Positions 32,455 through 41,630 of a stretch of DNA of 64,000 bases are shown in pieces. Below the pieces are notes generated by a model. The model searched no databases. It was not told the DNA's origin and worked only from the letters and a program-made list of their open reading frames with translations. The position numbers were made by a program, and so were the translations under genes. The stretch spans positions 1-64,000 of the forward strand of contig JAFGKK010000135.1 in NCBI GenBank assembly GCA_016928575.1, written 5' to 3'. The DNA comes from Anaerolineales bacterium. GTDB lineage: Bacteria > Chloroflexota > Anaerolineae > Anaerolineales > RBG-16-64-43. The stretch's first letter is position 1; each line of letters opens with the position of its first letter.

Positions 32455-34224
32455 ATGTACAAGACTGTTCGCTGCGGCGAGTTGCGGGCCGCGGACATCG
32501 GCAAGGAAGTCACCCTGGCCGGCTGGGTCGACCGTTGGCGGGACCACGGCGGGGTGATCTTCCTCGACGTTCGCGACCGCTGGGGGGTGGTTCAAGCGAC
32601 GGCCAATCCGGCGATCGCCCCCGCCGCGCACGAAACGGCCGCGACACTGCGCAACGAATTCGTCGTCCAAATCCGCGGCGTCGTCCGCCGCCGCCCGAGC
32701 GGGATGGAGAATCCAAACCTCGCCACCGGCGAAGTGGAGGTCGAAAGCCGCGCGGTCGAGGTGCTCAACCCGGCCCTGACCCCTCCTTTCAACATCAACG
32801 AAGAGCTCCCGGTCGACGAGAACGTGCGCCTCAAGTACCGCTATCTGGACCTGCGCCGCGAGCGGATGCAGAAGAACCTTCTCCTGCGCCACAAGATCAT
32901 CAAGTACATGCGCGACTACCTCGACGCGCGCGGCTTCATCGAAGTTGAAACGCCGATCCTGTTCAAGACCACCCCCGAGGGCGCGCGCGATTACCTCGTC
33001 CCCTCGCGCGTCCATCCCGGGTGCTTTTACGCCCTGCCGCAGAGCCCGCAGCAGCTCAAGCAACTGCTGATGGTGGCCGGCGTGGAGCGCTACTTCCAGA
33101 TCGCCCGCTGTTTCCGCGACGAAGACCAGCGCGGCGACCGCCAGCCGGAGTTCACCCAGCTGGACCTGGAAATGTCGTTCGTCCACCGCGACGACGTGCT
33201 CGATCTGATCGAAGGCCTCTTCACCGAATTAATCCCCGCGGTCGCCCCGCAGAAGAAAATCCAGGAAATTCCTTTCCCGCGCCTGACCTGGCACGAGGCG
33301 ATGAACCGCTACGGGATCGACAAACCCGACCTGCGCTTCGGGATGGAACTCTTCGACGCGAGCGCGGTGTTCGCGAAGAGCGAATTCAAAGTGTTCCAAG
33401 AAGCCCTGAAGAACGGCGGAGTGGTTAAATGCATCGTTGTCCCCGGGTGCGCGGCGTACAGCCGCAAGGAAGTGGACGACCTGACCGCCTTCGCCCAGGA
33501 ACAGGGCGGGAAGGGGCTGGCAACGGTCGCCTACACCGGCGAAGGGGTCAAAGGCAACGTGTCCAAATTCGTCTCGGCCGCGGAAGCCGACGCCCTGCGC
33601 GCCCTCGCCGGGGCGAAGGACGGCGACCTGATCCTGGTAGCGGCCGACAAGCTGATGACGGCCAACAAGGTGCTCGGCGCGCTGCGCCTGCTGTTCCGGG
33701 AGCGATTGCGCCTCGCCGATCCGAGCACCGTCTCCCTGGTGTGGGTGATCGATTTTCCGATGTTCCATTGGAACGAGGACGAGAAGCGCTGGGAGGCGGA
33801 GCACCATGCGTTCACGATGCCCAAAGAGGCCGATCTGGACAAGATCGACTCGGATCCGGGGGCGGTGCTTTCGGACGCCTACGATCTGGTGATCAACGGC
33901 ATCGAACTCGGGTCGGGTTCGATCCGAATCCACCGCCGCGAAATCCAGCAAAAGGTGTTTGAACGCATCGGGTTAAGCGGCGCGGAGATCAAGGATCGGT
34001 TCGGGCATCTGCTCGAAGCCTTCGAGTACGGCGCTCCTCCCCACGGCGGCATGGCGCCGGGAATCGACCGGTTGGCGATGGTGCTGGCGGACGAACCCAA
34101 CATCCGCGAGGTGATCGCCTTCCCGAAGAACCAGCAGGCACTGGACGTGATGGCGGACGCGCCTTCGCCGGCCGATCCAAAACAGCTCAAAGAATTGCAC
34201 ATCCGCCTGATCGAGGAGAATTAA
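32455..34224 (+). CDS. aspS: Aspartyl-tRNA synthetase
   Basis: A 589-residue class IIb synthetase of the bacterial type: N-terminal OB-fold (AGWVDRWRDHGGVIFLDVRD), motif 2 (FRDEDQRGDRQPEFTQLDLE), the bacterial GAD insertion domain (about 290-420) and motif 3 (GMAPGIDRLAMVLADEPN). Charges tRNA-Asp; the bacterial type may be discriminating or also serve tRNA-Asn. GGAGG lies nine bases before ATG 32455; a TATAAT at 32391 may be its promoter. Confidence 0.96.
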   Translation: MYKTVRCGELRAADIGKEVTLAGWVDRWRDHGGVIFLDVRDRWGVVQATANPAIAPAAHETAATLRNEFVVQIRGVVRRRPSGMENPNLATGEVEVESRAVEVLNPALTPPFNINEELPVDENVRLKYRYLDLRRERMQKNLLLRHKIIKYMRDYLDARGFIEVETPILFKTTPEGARDYLVPSRVHPGCFYALPQSPQQLKQLLMVAGVERYFQIARCFRDEDQRGDRQPEFTQLDLEMSFVHRDDVLDLIEGLFTELIPAVAPQKKIQEIPFPRLTWHEAMNRYGIDKPDLRFGMELFDASAVFAKSEFKVFQEALKNGGVVKCIVVPGCAAYSRKEVDDLTAFAQEQGGKGLATVAYTGEGVKGNVSKFVSAAEADALRALAGAKDGDLILVAADKLMTANKVLGALRLLFRERLRLADPSTVSLVWVIDFPMFHWNEDEKRWEAEHHAFTMPKEADLDKIDSDPGAVLSDAYDLVINGIELGSGSIRIHRREIQQKVFERIGLSGAEIKDRFGHLLEAFEYGAPPHGGMAPGIDRLAMVLADEPNIREVIAFPKNQQALDVMADAPSPADPKQLKELHIRLIEEN

Positions 34225-34505
34225 TTTTCCGGGGACTCCGGGGTTGCCGGCGATGGGGTAAGAAGGCCTCGGAGGCCACTGCGCCCGCGGGTTTCAGACG
34301 GGCATCGAATCCGCACCCGATTGCGGATGTCCTTCGCCGAGAGCGGGCGCGGGAATGACAATCGGGAAGCCGAAAGGCATCCGCCAACGACGCCGTACTT
34401 GCGCTCTGCAGAAATTTCCTCCGGCGGATGCCCGGCGCCCTCTCGCGACTCCGGTGCAAGCCGTGCCGGGGGAAGCCGCAACGGAAAAACCGGATTGCCC
34501 GACAA
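34225..34505. other. Gene-free spacer before the 6S RNA gene
   Basis: About 280 bases with no supported gene or terminator. Open frames here overlap on both strands, are arginine-rich and lack ribosome sites. Confidence 0.4.
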
Positions 34506-34534
34506 TTGCGCTCCGCCGGCAATGGTGGTATAAG
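34506..34534 (+). promoter_or_regulatory. Promoter of the 6S RNA gene
   Basis: TTGCGC (34506-34511), 17-base spacer, TATAAG (34529-34534). The predicted RNA 5' end at about 34540 lies six bases downstream, an exact fit. Confidence 0.7.
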
Positions 34535-34539
34535 AATCG

Positions 34540-34708
34540 CGCCCTGCTGTGTTCGTGATGTTGCACAACGGTTTTGAGCCAACACTCTGAACCAGGGAAC
34601 CTTATCTCAGGAGGGCGAAGCGATAGGCCTCGGCCAAGGCTGACCCCGACGGAAGGTTCCCACCTGCGAAAGCAGGTTCAAAATCCAGCAGCACACGGCA
34701 TGGCGGGG
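34540..34708 (+). ncRNA. ssrS: 6S RNA
   Basis: 6S RNA mimics an open promoter and binds sigma70 RNA polymerase. The ends pair (CGCC with GGCG; TGCTGTGT 34545-34552 with ACACGGCA 34693-34700), then GGTTTTGAGCC pairs with GGTTCAAAATCC. A single-stranded 5' bubble strand (AACACTCTGAACCA) faces a small hairpin on the 3' side (CCTGC GAAA GCAGG), and the terminal stem begins GGGAACCTT / AAGGTTCCC. This closing stem, central bubble with 3'-side hairpin and terminal stem is the 6S layout, and the 5' end (CCTGCTGTGTTCGTG) resembles other 6S RNAs. A promoter and terminator flank it exactly. Confidence 0.8.
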
Positions 34709-34720
34709 TACGTTGGACAA

Positions 34721-34751
34721 AAAAATCGCCGGACGCAGTCCGGCGATTTTT
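34721..34751 (+). terminator. Rho-independent terminator of the 6S RNA gene
   Basis: Perfect 13-base stem (AAAAATCGCCGGA / TCCGGCGATTTTT) with a five-base loop and T run. Being symmetrical, it can also work on the minus strand. Confidence 0.9.
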
Positions 34752-34763
34752 CCCTCATCCCGT

Positions 34764-34791
34764 CCTTCTCCCAGCGTACGCTGGGAGAAGG
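34764..34791. repeat. Perfect 28-bp palindrome of the dispersed family
   Basis: CCTTCTCCCAGCGT and its complement without a loop (34764-34791). Outer matches extend it: CGTCCTTC with GAAGGACG and CCCTCATCC with GGATGAGGG (34752-34812). Confidence 0.8.
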
Positions 34792-34839
34792 TGGCCGAAG
34801 GACGGATGAGGGGTAGGTAGAAAATCCCCCCACTTCCGT

Positions 34840-36180
34840 CTATCGTTCAACCGCCCCTTGAAGACTCCAAGCCGACGTATGTGAAATTTTCACCTGCGCC
34901 AAGCGCGCTGACCACTCGCGCGACGGGTCGTCGAAGAACACCAAGCGGTTGGTACGCGTGCGGCCGAACCAGCGCCCTTTATGCTTCCCCTCCACGAGCA
35001 CCTCAACCGTTTTTCCGAGCATCCCGGCGTTCTTGTCCGCGGCGATCCGCTCCTGCAGTGCCTCCAGCGTCCGGAAGCGGCGCATCTTCTCCTCGGCGGG
35101 GACGTCGTCGGGAAAGTTGCGCGCGGAAAAAGTCTCCGGGCGCGGCGAGTAGCGCGCCAGGTGGGCCGTGTCCATTTTCAATTCGGCGAGCAGATCAACC
35201 GTGCGTTGGAACTGCTCCGCCGTCTCGCCCGGAAAGCCGACGATCACGTCGGTGGCGATTGACGCGCCGGGAATTGCGGCGCGGATGCGGCCGATCAGAC
35301 GGCGATAGGCTTCCACCGTGTAGCCGCGCTTCATGCGGGCCAACACTTCGTCGTCGCCCGACTGGACCGGGACTTCGATGTGTTCGCACACTTTGGGAAG
35401 CGCCGCGACGGTCTCGATCAGCTCGTCGCTCATCCAATTCGGGTGCGAGGTGAGGAAGCGGATGCGCTCCAGGCCGTCGATCGCGTGAACTTTGCGGAGC
35501 AGGGCGGGCAGGCCCGGCGCGCCGGTATCCTGTCCATAGCGGTCGACGATCTGCCCGAGCAGAGTCACTTCGCGCGCCCCCATCGCCGCCCACTCGCGGA
35601 TTTCCTCGAGGATTTCGGATTCCGGCCGCGAGCGCTCTCCTCCGCGGCGGTAGGGAATGACGCAATAGGTGCAGGCGTGCGAGCATCCGAGGACGATCGG
35701 CACCAGCGCGGCGGGCGGAGCCGCGCCGGAACCGCCCGCGACGAGCAAGGGAAAGCGCGGGAGTCCGGCGGGGGATTCCTCCGCGGCGGCTGCGAGCGCG
35801 GCGACGATTTCGCCCGAAGCGCGCACCGGACGCTCGCGCAGGAGAAAACGGACAAGCGGCCGCGGATCCGAAGGCGGCGAAAAGACGTCCACAAACGGAA
35901 AGCGCCGGCGCAGACCGTCCGGATCCCGCCGGCCGACCAGGCAGCCCATCAGATTGATCACCAACTCGGGATTGCGGTCCTTAAGCGGGCGCAGCGAGGT
36001 CAGCCGGCCGCAGGCTTTGTCCTCCGCACTCTGGCGCACGACGCAGGTGTTGAGGACGATCACATCGGCGGCTTCGGCGCGTTCGGCGGGCAGGTAGCCG
36101 AGCGCTTCCAGCGCGCCGGCCACGCGCCGCGAATCCGCCACATTCATCTGGCAGCCTTCGGTCCAGAGGTGGTAGAACAT
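34840..36180 (-). CDS. miaB: tRNA-2-methylthio-N6-dimethylallyladenosine synthase (MiaB)
   Basis: A 446-residue radical-SAM methylthiotransferase that modifies A37 of tRNAs reading U-starting codons. It has the N-terminal MTTase domain with cysteines in WTEGCQMN, NTCVV and MGCLVG, the radical-SAM cluster motif GCSHACTYCVIPYRRG and a C-terminal TRAM domain (about 380-440). Length normal. The two tRNAs in the window that would need it include tRNA-Leu(CAA). Convergent with the 6S/aspS region. Confidence 0.92.
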   Translation of the reverse strand: MFYHLWTEGCQMNVADSRRVAGALEALGYLPAERAEAADVIVLNTCVVRQSAEDKACGRLTSLRPLKDRNPELVINLMGCLVGRRDPDGLRRRFPFVDVFSPPSDPRPLVRFLLRERPVRASGEIVAALAAAAEESPAGLPRFPLLVAGGSGAAPPAALVPIVLGCSHACTYCVIPYRRGGERSRPESEILEEIREWAAMGAREVTLLGQIVDRYGQDTGAPGLPALLRKVHAIDGLERIRFLTSHPNWMSDELIETVAALPKVCEHIEVPVQSGDDEVLARMKRGYTVEAYRRLIGRIRAAIPGASIATDVIVGFPGETAEQFQRTVDLLAELKMDTAHLARYSPRPETFSARNFPDDVPAEEKMRRFRTLEALQERIAADKNAGMLGKTVEVLVEGKHKGRWFGRTRTNRLVFFDDPSREWSARLAQVKISHTSAWSLQGAVER

Positions 36181-36196
36181 AAGGCGACCGACCTAA

Positions 36197-36265
36197 TCCC
36201 CTATCCCCCGTCCCCTTTCCCCCTTCCCTTAAGGGAAGGGGGAAAGGGGTCCAGGGGTATGGGGG
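36197..36265. repeat. Dispersed palindrome, 38-bp perfect core
   Basis: Core 36212-36249: CCCCTTTCCCCCTTCCCTT directly followed by its complement. Outer CCCCTATCCCCC pairs imperfectly with GGGGTATGGGGG. It sits between miaB and the thioesterase gene and may terminate the latter. Confidence 0.8.
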
Positions 36266-36655
36266 CTAGGTCTTCTCCTTTACTTTCTCCATGAACCGTT
36301 TTTGATCGACGATCACGCGCACGTGCCGCCCCTCGCCGACCTTCTCTTTCTCGTCGGTCACCTCGGCGGAAAAGAGGATTTTCCGGCCGTTCACTTCCTC
36401 AATCCGGACCTTGGCGGTCACCCGCATTCCGAGCGGCGTGGGAGCCAGGTGGCGTACGGCCACTTCCGCGCCGACGGTGGTCTGCCCTTCGGGCAGGTGC
36501 ATCTGCGCGAGGACCTGCGCGGCGTGCTCCACCAGCCAGACCATCGACGGCGTCGAGAGCACCGACGCGTCTCCGGTTTCGAGGTGTTTGGCGGTGCGGT
36601 CTGAAGTGACGGTCATCGCGATTTCGTGCGTCAATCCCGCTTTCAATTCCGGCAT
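36266..36655 (-). CDS. Thioesterase, hotdog fold (FlK-like)
   Basis: A 129-residue hotdog-fold protein like the fluoroacetyl-CoA thioesterase family: STPSMVWLVEHAAQVLAQMH with the conserved glutamate/histidine, TTVGAEVAVRHLAPTPLGMR, and HVRVIVDQKRFMEK. Such proteins hydrolyse small acyl-CoA thioesters; the native substrate here is unknown. GGGAGG precedes the ATG at 36655; the frame stays open far upstream but that extension is unlikely. Confidence 0.88.
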   Translation of the reverse strand: MPELKAGLTHEIAMTVTSDRTAKHLETGDASVLSTPSMVWLVEHAAQVLAQMHLPEGQTTVGAEVAVRHLAPTPLGMRVTAKVRIEEVNGRKILFSAEVTDEKEKVGEGRHVRVIVDQKRFMEKVKEKT

Positions 36656-36779
36656 GGTCCTCCCAGAAAACGCGCACCGAGGCGCCGCCCAGGCCGATGA
36701 AACCGAAGCCGGGGTTTCCTGCTCCGCTTTCCGGCGTTCCGGCGCACAACGATGTAATGGCGCAGCCGTGAGGCTAAAG

Positions 36780-36785
36780 TATAAT
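36780..36785 (+). promoter_or_regulatory. -10 box of the PBP-like gene, leaderless arrangement
   Basis: TATAAT ends seven bases before the ATG at 36793, so transcription should start at the ATG itself. Confidence 0.55.
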
Positions 36786-36792
36786 CCTTTGC

Positions 36793-39612
36793 ATGTCCGA
36801 GGAAATGCGCATCCTGCGGATCGTGCGCCGGCGGCGCGTGCGGGAAGCGGACGCCGGACGGGTTTTCCGCCCGGCGGGAAGGATCCTGCTGGCCGCCGTG
36901 AACTTGATCTGCGCGGCGGCGGCGGGAATCCTGTTGTATCCTCTGCCGCCGCCCGAACCCGAATTGAACCTGGGAAACCGGCCGCAAGCGGCGCGGTTTT
37001 ACGACCGCACGGGAAGGCTGCTGGCCGAAGCCGGATCCGCCAGCGCAACGATGAGCCGCTGGTACGCCCTGGATGAGGCGGCTGCGGACGATTGCGTGCT
37101 GCCGGCATTCCTGGCGGCGCGCGGGATCGCGGCGGAAGAAATCCGCGGGACGGTTTTTGCGGCGGGCTTGCGGGCGATGGCCGGCGCACTGGCGGGGGTT
37201 GACGGCTTGGCGGGGGAAGCGGCCGGAGAATTGCTTTCCATGGAAGGAGCATCCGGAGGAATTTGGCGGAAATCGCGCCTGGCGGGCGCGCTGGCCTTGC
37301 GGTATACCCCGTCGGCTTTGGCGGAATGGATCATCAACGTGCGGCTGTACGGGCGGGGGGCTGTCGGGATCGACGACGCCGCGCTGACCTACTTCGGGGT
37401 GCGCGCCGATGGGATGAGTCCCGCGCAATGCGCCGCGTTGGAAGCCTTGGCGGAGGACCCGCGGCGCGGCGAGGACCCGGCGGGATGGAAAATCGCGCGC
37501 AATTCGGTGCTCAACCGCATGTTCAACGGCGGTTTCCTCGGATCGGCGGAGTGGGAGCGCGCCGTTGCCGGAGAGATCGGCGCCCGGGAGGCGGACGGCG
37601 CGGCGACCGATCCGATTTTCGGCGGAAGGCTGCCGATCCTGGATTCCTTCCTCGAGCTGGCCGTCGACCGCCTCGGCGGACGATTCCCGCCTGAGGAATT
37701 ACCGCGCGCCGCAATCCGGGTATTCACGACGATGGACGCCGCCTTCGAAATGCAGGTGCTGTGCGCGGCGCAAAACCTGCTGGCTCCGGCGGACGGCGCT
37801 TCCGGACCGCGGACCACACTCGAGGGAAACCCGTGCGATCTGGCGGCGCTGTTGGGGCCGGCCGGGGCCGGGGATCTCCCGGAGGATCTTGCGCTGGCGG
37901 TGATCGATCCCGCGAGCGGGGAATTGCTGGCCTATTTCGATTCGGCGCGCGGAAACGGATCGGCGGCCCGCGGTCCGGCCGGATCCTCCGTGCTGCCGTT
38001 CGTGTACCTCTCGGCGTTCGCGCGGGGTTTCTCTCCGGGTTCGATGCTGCTCGACATCCCCCGCCCGGATTTTCCGGAGGAGGAGAGCCGCGAGTATCTG
38101 GGGCCCGTTTCCGCGCGGACGGCGCTGCAACGGCGGGCTTTGGCCGCCGCCGACGGCATGGTCGCCGCCGCGGGCGCCGATCAGGCGGCCCGCACGCTTT
38201 CCCTGCTCGGCGTGTCGACTGAAACCACGGCGGATCCCTCGTTGCAGCTCTGGAGGCAGCAGGAAGCGGATCTGCTGGATCTGACGCAGGCGTATGCCAC
38301 GCTCGCCGGCGGCGGATTGGAGACGGCCGACGCGGGAAGCGGAACCGCCGCCGTCATTCTGCGGGTCGAACGGAGCGACGGCGCACAGCTGGAGGAATAT
38401 TCGCGCCGCCAGACCCGTAAAATTTTCGGGTCCGATCTGGCTTTCCTGGTCCAGGATATCCTCACCGATCCCTCCGGCCGCGCGGACCTCTCCGCCCCGG
38501 CCCTGGCCGGATCGCGCAGCGCGGTCGCCGCCATGCCGGCCGAGGGCTTGCAGGGCGAAGGGGCTTGGGCCTTCGCCGCGAGCTCCGGATTGGCGGTCGG
38601 GGTCCGCGGCCGGGCTTACCCGGCGGGAAGAACCGATCCGCGTTCGCCCTGGATGCTCGCCCAGGCCGCGGCCGGCTGGGCCTTGCGGGCAATGCCGATG
38701 CAGGTTTGGACCGAACCCCCCGGGATTGTCCGCCGGGATGTATGTGTCCCCACGGGCCTGTTGCCGAGCCGCTACTGCCCGAACGTGGCTTCGGAACTCT
38801 TCCTGACCGGAAACGAACCAATTCAGACGGACACCTATTATCGGCCGGTGGCCGTCAACCGCGAAAGCGGGCGCCTGGCTACGCTGTGGACTCCGCTCGA
38901 CCTGGTGGAGGAGAAGGTGTTCTTTATAACGGAGGGCGAAGCCCGGATCTGGGCCGAGCGCTCCGGCTTTCCCATCCCGCCCGATACCTACGACGCGCTT
39001 CCGCACTCCTTTCCGTATTACGAAGGCCTGCATATCGCCAGTCCTTCACCGCTGGCCTCCCTGCGGGGGATGATCAGCCTGAAGGGCACCGCGGATGCGG
39101 CGGGTATGGAACGCTATCTTCTGCAGGCTGGTCCCGGACTCTACCCCTCGGTCTGGTACACCCTCGGATCGGGGGAAAGGCCGGTGCGGGGCGGCACCCT
39201 TGGAGAATGGAACGCCGCGGGGGCGGAAGGAATCTGGTCAATCCAATTGACGGCCGTGTTCGAGGGCGGGATAACTCTTTCGGTCGCCATTCCGGTGATT
39301 TTGGATAACACGCCGCCGGTCCTGCGATGGATCCAGCCGACCGTTCCGAAAACCATCTCGCTTTTAAGGGGCGAGGCGCTGATCCTGCAGGTGGAGGCCG
39401 CGGACAACTTGGAGGTCGAGCGGGTGGATTTTTATCTGGATGGGGCGGTCCGCACCCGATTGGAGGTGGGGCCTTATTCCGTCCGCTGGCGGGATTTATC
39501 ATCTGGAACCCATAAAGTTAAGGTATGCGGAAAAGACCGGTCCGGGAATGAAACTTGCACCCAAGAGATTGAGGTGAAAGTAGGATTGAAACCGGACGGT
39601 GGTTCGCTCTAA
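36793..39612 (+). CDS. Class A penicillin-binding protein-like protein lacking catalytic residues
   Basis: A 939-residue membrane-anchored protein built like PBP1A/1C: one N-terminal helix (about 28-48), a GT51-like region (EWIINVRLYGRGAVGIDDAA at about 178-197), a transpeptidase-like region and C-terminal Ig-like domain (about 850-930, VDFYLDGAVRTRLEVGPYSV). The GT51 EDxxFxxH motif is not recognisable. In the transpeptidase SxxK box (GSSVLPFVY, 397-405) Ser398 remains but the lysine is Leu401, and SxN and KTG boxes cannot be found. It therefore looks catalytically inactive and possibly structural or regulatory. The frame is intact, so it is not a simple pseudogene. Confidence 0.85.
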   Translation: MSEEMRILRIVRRRRVREADAGRVFRPAGRILLAAVNLICAAAAGILLYPLPPPEPELNLGNRPQAARFYDRTGRLLAEAGSASATMSRWYALDEAAADDCVLPAFLAARGIAAEEIRGTVFAAGLRAMAGALAGVDGLAGEAAGELLSMEGASGGIWRKSRLAGALALRYTPSALAEWIINVRLYGRGAVGIDDAALTYFGVRADGMSPAQCAALEALAEDPRRGEDPAGWKIARNSVLNRMFNGGFLGSAEWERAVAGEIGAREADGAATDPIFGGRLPILDSFLELAVDRLGGRFPPEELPRAAIRVFTTMDAAFEMQVLCAAQNLLAPADGASGPRTTLEGNPCDLAALLGPAGAGDLPEDLALAVIDPASGELLAYFDSARGNGSAARGPAGSSVLPFVYLSAFARGFSPGSMLLDIPRPDFPEEESREYLGPVSARTALQRRALAAADGMVAAAGADQAARTLSLLGVSTETTADPSLQLWRQQEADLLDLTQAYATLAGGGLETADAGSGTAAVILRVERSDGAQLEEYSRRQTRKIFGSDLAFLVQDILTDPSGRADLSAPALAGSRSAVAAMPAEGLQGEGAWAFAASSGLAVGVRGRAYPAGRTDPRSPWMLAQAAAGWALRAMPMQVWTEPPGIVRRDVCVPTGLLPSRYCPNVASELFLTGNEPIQTDTYYRPVAVNRESGRLATLWTPLDLVEEKVFFITEGEARIWAERSGFPIPPDTYDALPHSFPYYEGLHIASPSPLASLRGMISLKGTADAAGMERYLLQAGPGLYPSVWYTLGSGERPVRGGTLGEWNAAGAEGIWSIQLTAVFEGGITLSVAIPVILDNTPPVLRWIQPTVPKTISLLRGEALILQVEAADNLEVERVDFYLDGAVRTRLEVGPYSVRWRDLSSGTHKVKVCGKDRSGNETCTQEIEVKVGLKPDGGSL

Positions 39613-39635
39613 AATACTCCGGGAAAGGCGGAAAT

Positions 39636-40427
39636 ATGATAAAAAATATCCGAATAATAGGGGTGACGCTTCTGATTGGTTTGGCGACGACCGGATGCGG
39701 CGGGGTCCAGCCACCGTCGCAGATGAACCAGGCGACAGCGCATATCCTGACTCTATACGCCGTCCTGACCGACAGTGCGCCGGTCCAAAACACCACGCCT
39801 ACCAACCCGATTGTGCTTCCCACGGCCACTCCGGGGATCCCAACCGAGACCCTCACGCCCGCTCCCACCAACACCGCCGAATTGCCTTCGGTGACCCCGA
39901 CGTCGTCGCAGCTGCCGACGCCCTGCTACCGGGCTTACTTCGTGAAGGACATGACGGTTCCGGACGAGACCAAGATGGATCCGGGCGAGACGTTTGTGAA
40001 AACGTGGCGCCTGAGGAACTCCGGGACCTGCAACTGGTCGGCCGGGATCCAGGTGGTGTTCCTTTCGGGGAACAAGATGGGGGCTCCCGAATCTCAGGAG
40101 ATCGGCGAAGCGGTAGCGGTCGGCGCGGAGGTGGATATTTCTTTGACGATGAAGGCGCCGAACGATGCGGGAAAATACGAGGGCTACTGGATGCTCAAGG
40201 TGCCCAACGGCGGCCGGTTCGGAACCGGCGACAACGGCGACCAATCCTTTTGGGTGATCATCGTCGTCGCCAAGAGCGGCACGCCGTCCGCGACCAAGAC
40301 GGTCGGAACTCCGCCGCCCACGAAGACGCCGACCCGGACGGCCACGCCCACCTTCACGCCCACCGGTTCGCCGACCCTGACCCCGACACCAACGGCGACC
40401 TGTCCGGGGGGGTATCCGGTTTGCTGA
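39636..40427 (+). CDS. Lipoprotein with an NBR1-type Ig domain, copy 1
   Basis: A 263-residue exported lipoprotein: lipobox cysteine (LATTGC), Thr/Pro linker (about 55-95), one NBR1-like Ig domain (about 98-215: DMTVPDETKMDPGETFVKTW, then LRNSGTCNWSAGIQVVFLSG) and a long Thr/Pro tail with TPTATC ending in PGGYPVC. Paralogs lie at 44815-45507 and 46689-47387. The Ig domain family is known from eukaryotic NBR1 and from many Chloroflexota surface proteins; function in bacteria is unclear, probably protein or glycan binding. Ribosome site GGAAAGGCGG. Confidence 0.88.
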   Translation: MIKNIRIIGVTLLIGLATTGCGGVQPPSQMNQATAHILTLYAVLTDSAPVQNTTPTNPIVLPTATPGIPTETLTPAPTNTAELPSVTPTSSQLPTPCYRAYFVKDMTVPDETKMDPGETFVKTWRLRNSGTCNWSAGIQVVFLSGNKMGAPESQEIGEAVAVGAEVDISLTMKAPNDAGKYEGYWMLKVPNGGRFGTGDNGDQSFWVIIVVAKSGTPSATKTVGTPPPTKTPTRTATPTFTPTGSPTLTPTPTATCPGGYPVC

Positions 40428-40452
40428 TATCCATCGAATCCGAATGGATTTC

Positions 40453-40480
40453 AAGACGCCCGAAAGGGCGTCTTTTTTTA
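40453..40480 (+). terminator. Rho-independent terminator
   Basis: AAGACGCCC, GAAA loop, GGGCGTCTT and a run of seven T, 26 bases after the NBR1-Ig lipoprotein stop. Ideal structure. Confidence 0.93.
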
Positions 40481-40650
40481 TCCGCTTGCGCTTCTCCGCG
40501 TCCTCGGCTGCTTTCGAAGTGTTCCCTTCCTCCGGACAGAATATGTCCAGCGCATCCGGCAGAAACAATCGGCTGGGAGGGAGCCGGAGGCGAGTTGTGG
40601 TTCCTCGGAGAAGATGCCTGTCCGCTCCCGGGTTATAATGCGCGGGCGTA

Positions 40651-41583
40651 ATGGACAAGGGGGGAGATGGTGCAGCCGCGGGAGCACCGCGGCGCCTACG
40701 CCCCCTCACGATGGAGTCGATCGGCATGGCGGAATCGCAGCCGTCGGACGGCGTCAGCTTGCGCTGGAACCGAACCTCATATTTTCTCCTCAGCATGTTC
40801 CTGGCGCTGATCGCCCTGATCATCGCCGTCTGGTGGCCGCTGGCGGAGGCGTACCTCGGATCGATCAACCCCGATTTTCCGATCTGGGCCCAGGTGGATT
40901 GGCTGCTGATCGGAATCTTCCTGGTGATGTCGGTTTTGATCATGTCGGGCGCGGATCTGCGGGTCGACGCTTGGACCGCGTTCGTGGCAGCGGTCGGCGG
41001 CCTGACGATCGAAGCCTGGGGAACCCAGACCCTGCTGTGGACTTACTATACGGACGAACGGCCGCCGCTGTGGATCGTCCCCGCCTGGCCGATCGCGACC
41101 CTGGCGATCGACCGCATCTGCCGCCTTCTCGGGGGGCTTTACCGGCGGGTGCCTGAACGGTGGACCGCGCGCCTGTTTTGGATCGTGTTCGGCGGCTTCT
41201 ACCTGCTGATGGTCTACTACGTCCGGGGAACCTTCGACAAGCCGTTCACCCTCGCCGCGCTGCTGTTGTGCGCCCTGATCATAATCTCTCCGGGCGACAA
41301 GCGCGCCGCGCTGTTGTTGTTCGCGGGCGGGGCCGGGCTGGGGTATTTCCTCGAGTTGTGGGGGACGACCCGCGAGTGCTGGACCTACTACACCCGGGAG
41401 ACTCCCCCGCTGTTCGCCGTGCTGGCGCACGGGATGGCGGCCACCGCGTTTTGGCGGGCCGGAGCGATTTTGAAATTGTTCTATCAAAAAGCGAGGGAGG
41501 TGCGGATCCTGCGCGGATTGCCGACTCCTTCGGAGGCGCAGGAAGGACCGGAGATCACGAGCATGGCGAAAACTCAATCGTAG
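40651..41583 (+). CDS. Multi-pass membrane protein with an internal duplication
   Basis: A 310-residue membrane protein with about eight helices. Two halves each contain a similar segment: IEAWGTQTLLWTYYTDERPP and LELWGTTRECWTYYTRETPP. The motif WGTxxxxWTYYTxExPP looks like a substrate or cofactor pocket. I do not recognise the family (some carotenoid-pathway membrane proteins have a related style). ATG 40651 follows a TATAAT at 40634-40639; ATGs at 40711 and 40726 are alternative starts nearer the first helix. Confidence 0.78.
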   Translation: MDKGGDGAAAGAPRRLRPLTMESIGMAESQPSDGVSLRWNRTSYFLLSMFLALIALIIAVWWPLAEAYLGSINPDFPIWAQVDWLLIGIFLVMSVLIMSGADLRVDAWTAFVAAVGGLTIEAWGTQTLLWTYYTDERPPLWIVPAWPIATLAIDRICRLLGGLYRRVPERWTARLFWIVFGGFYLLMVYYVRGTFDKPFTLAALLLCALIIISPGDKRAALLLFAGGAGLGYFLELWGTTRECWTYYTRETPPLFAVLAHGMAATAFWRAGAILKLFYQKAREVRILRGLPTPSEAQEGPEITSMAKTQS

Positions 41584-41630
41584 GAAGGCCGGATCCGCCG
41601 GCTTACAAAAAAACCATCAAGGGGGAGACG

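Noticed and set aside
34225-34585. Overlapping open frames around the 6S RNA promoter
   Set aside because: They exist on both strands, are arginine/proline-rich, and cover a stretch explained by the RNA gene and its promoter.
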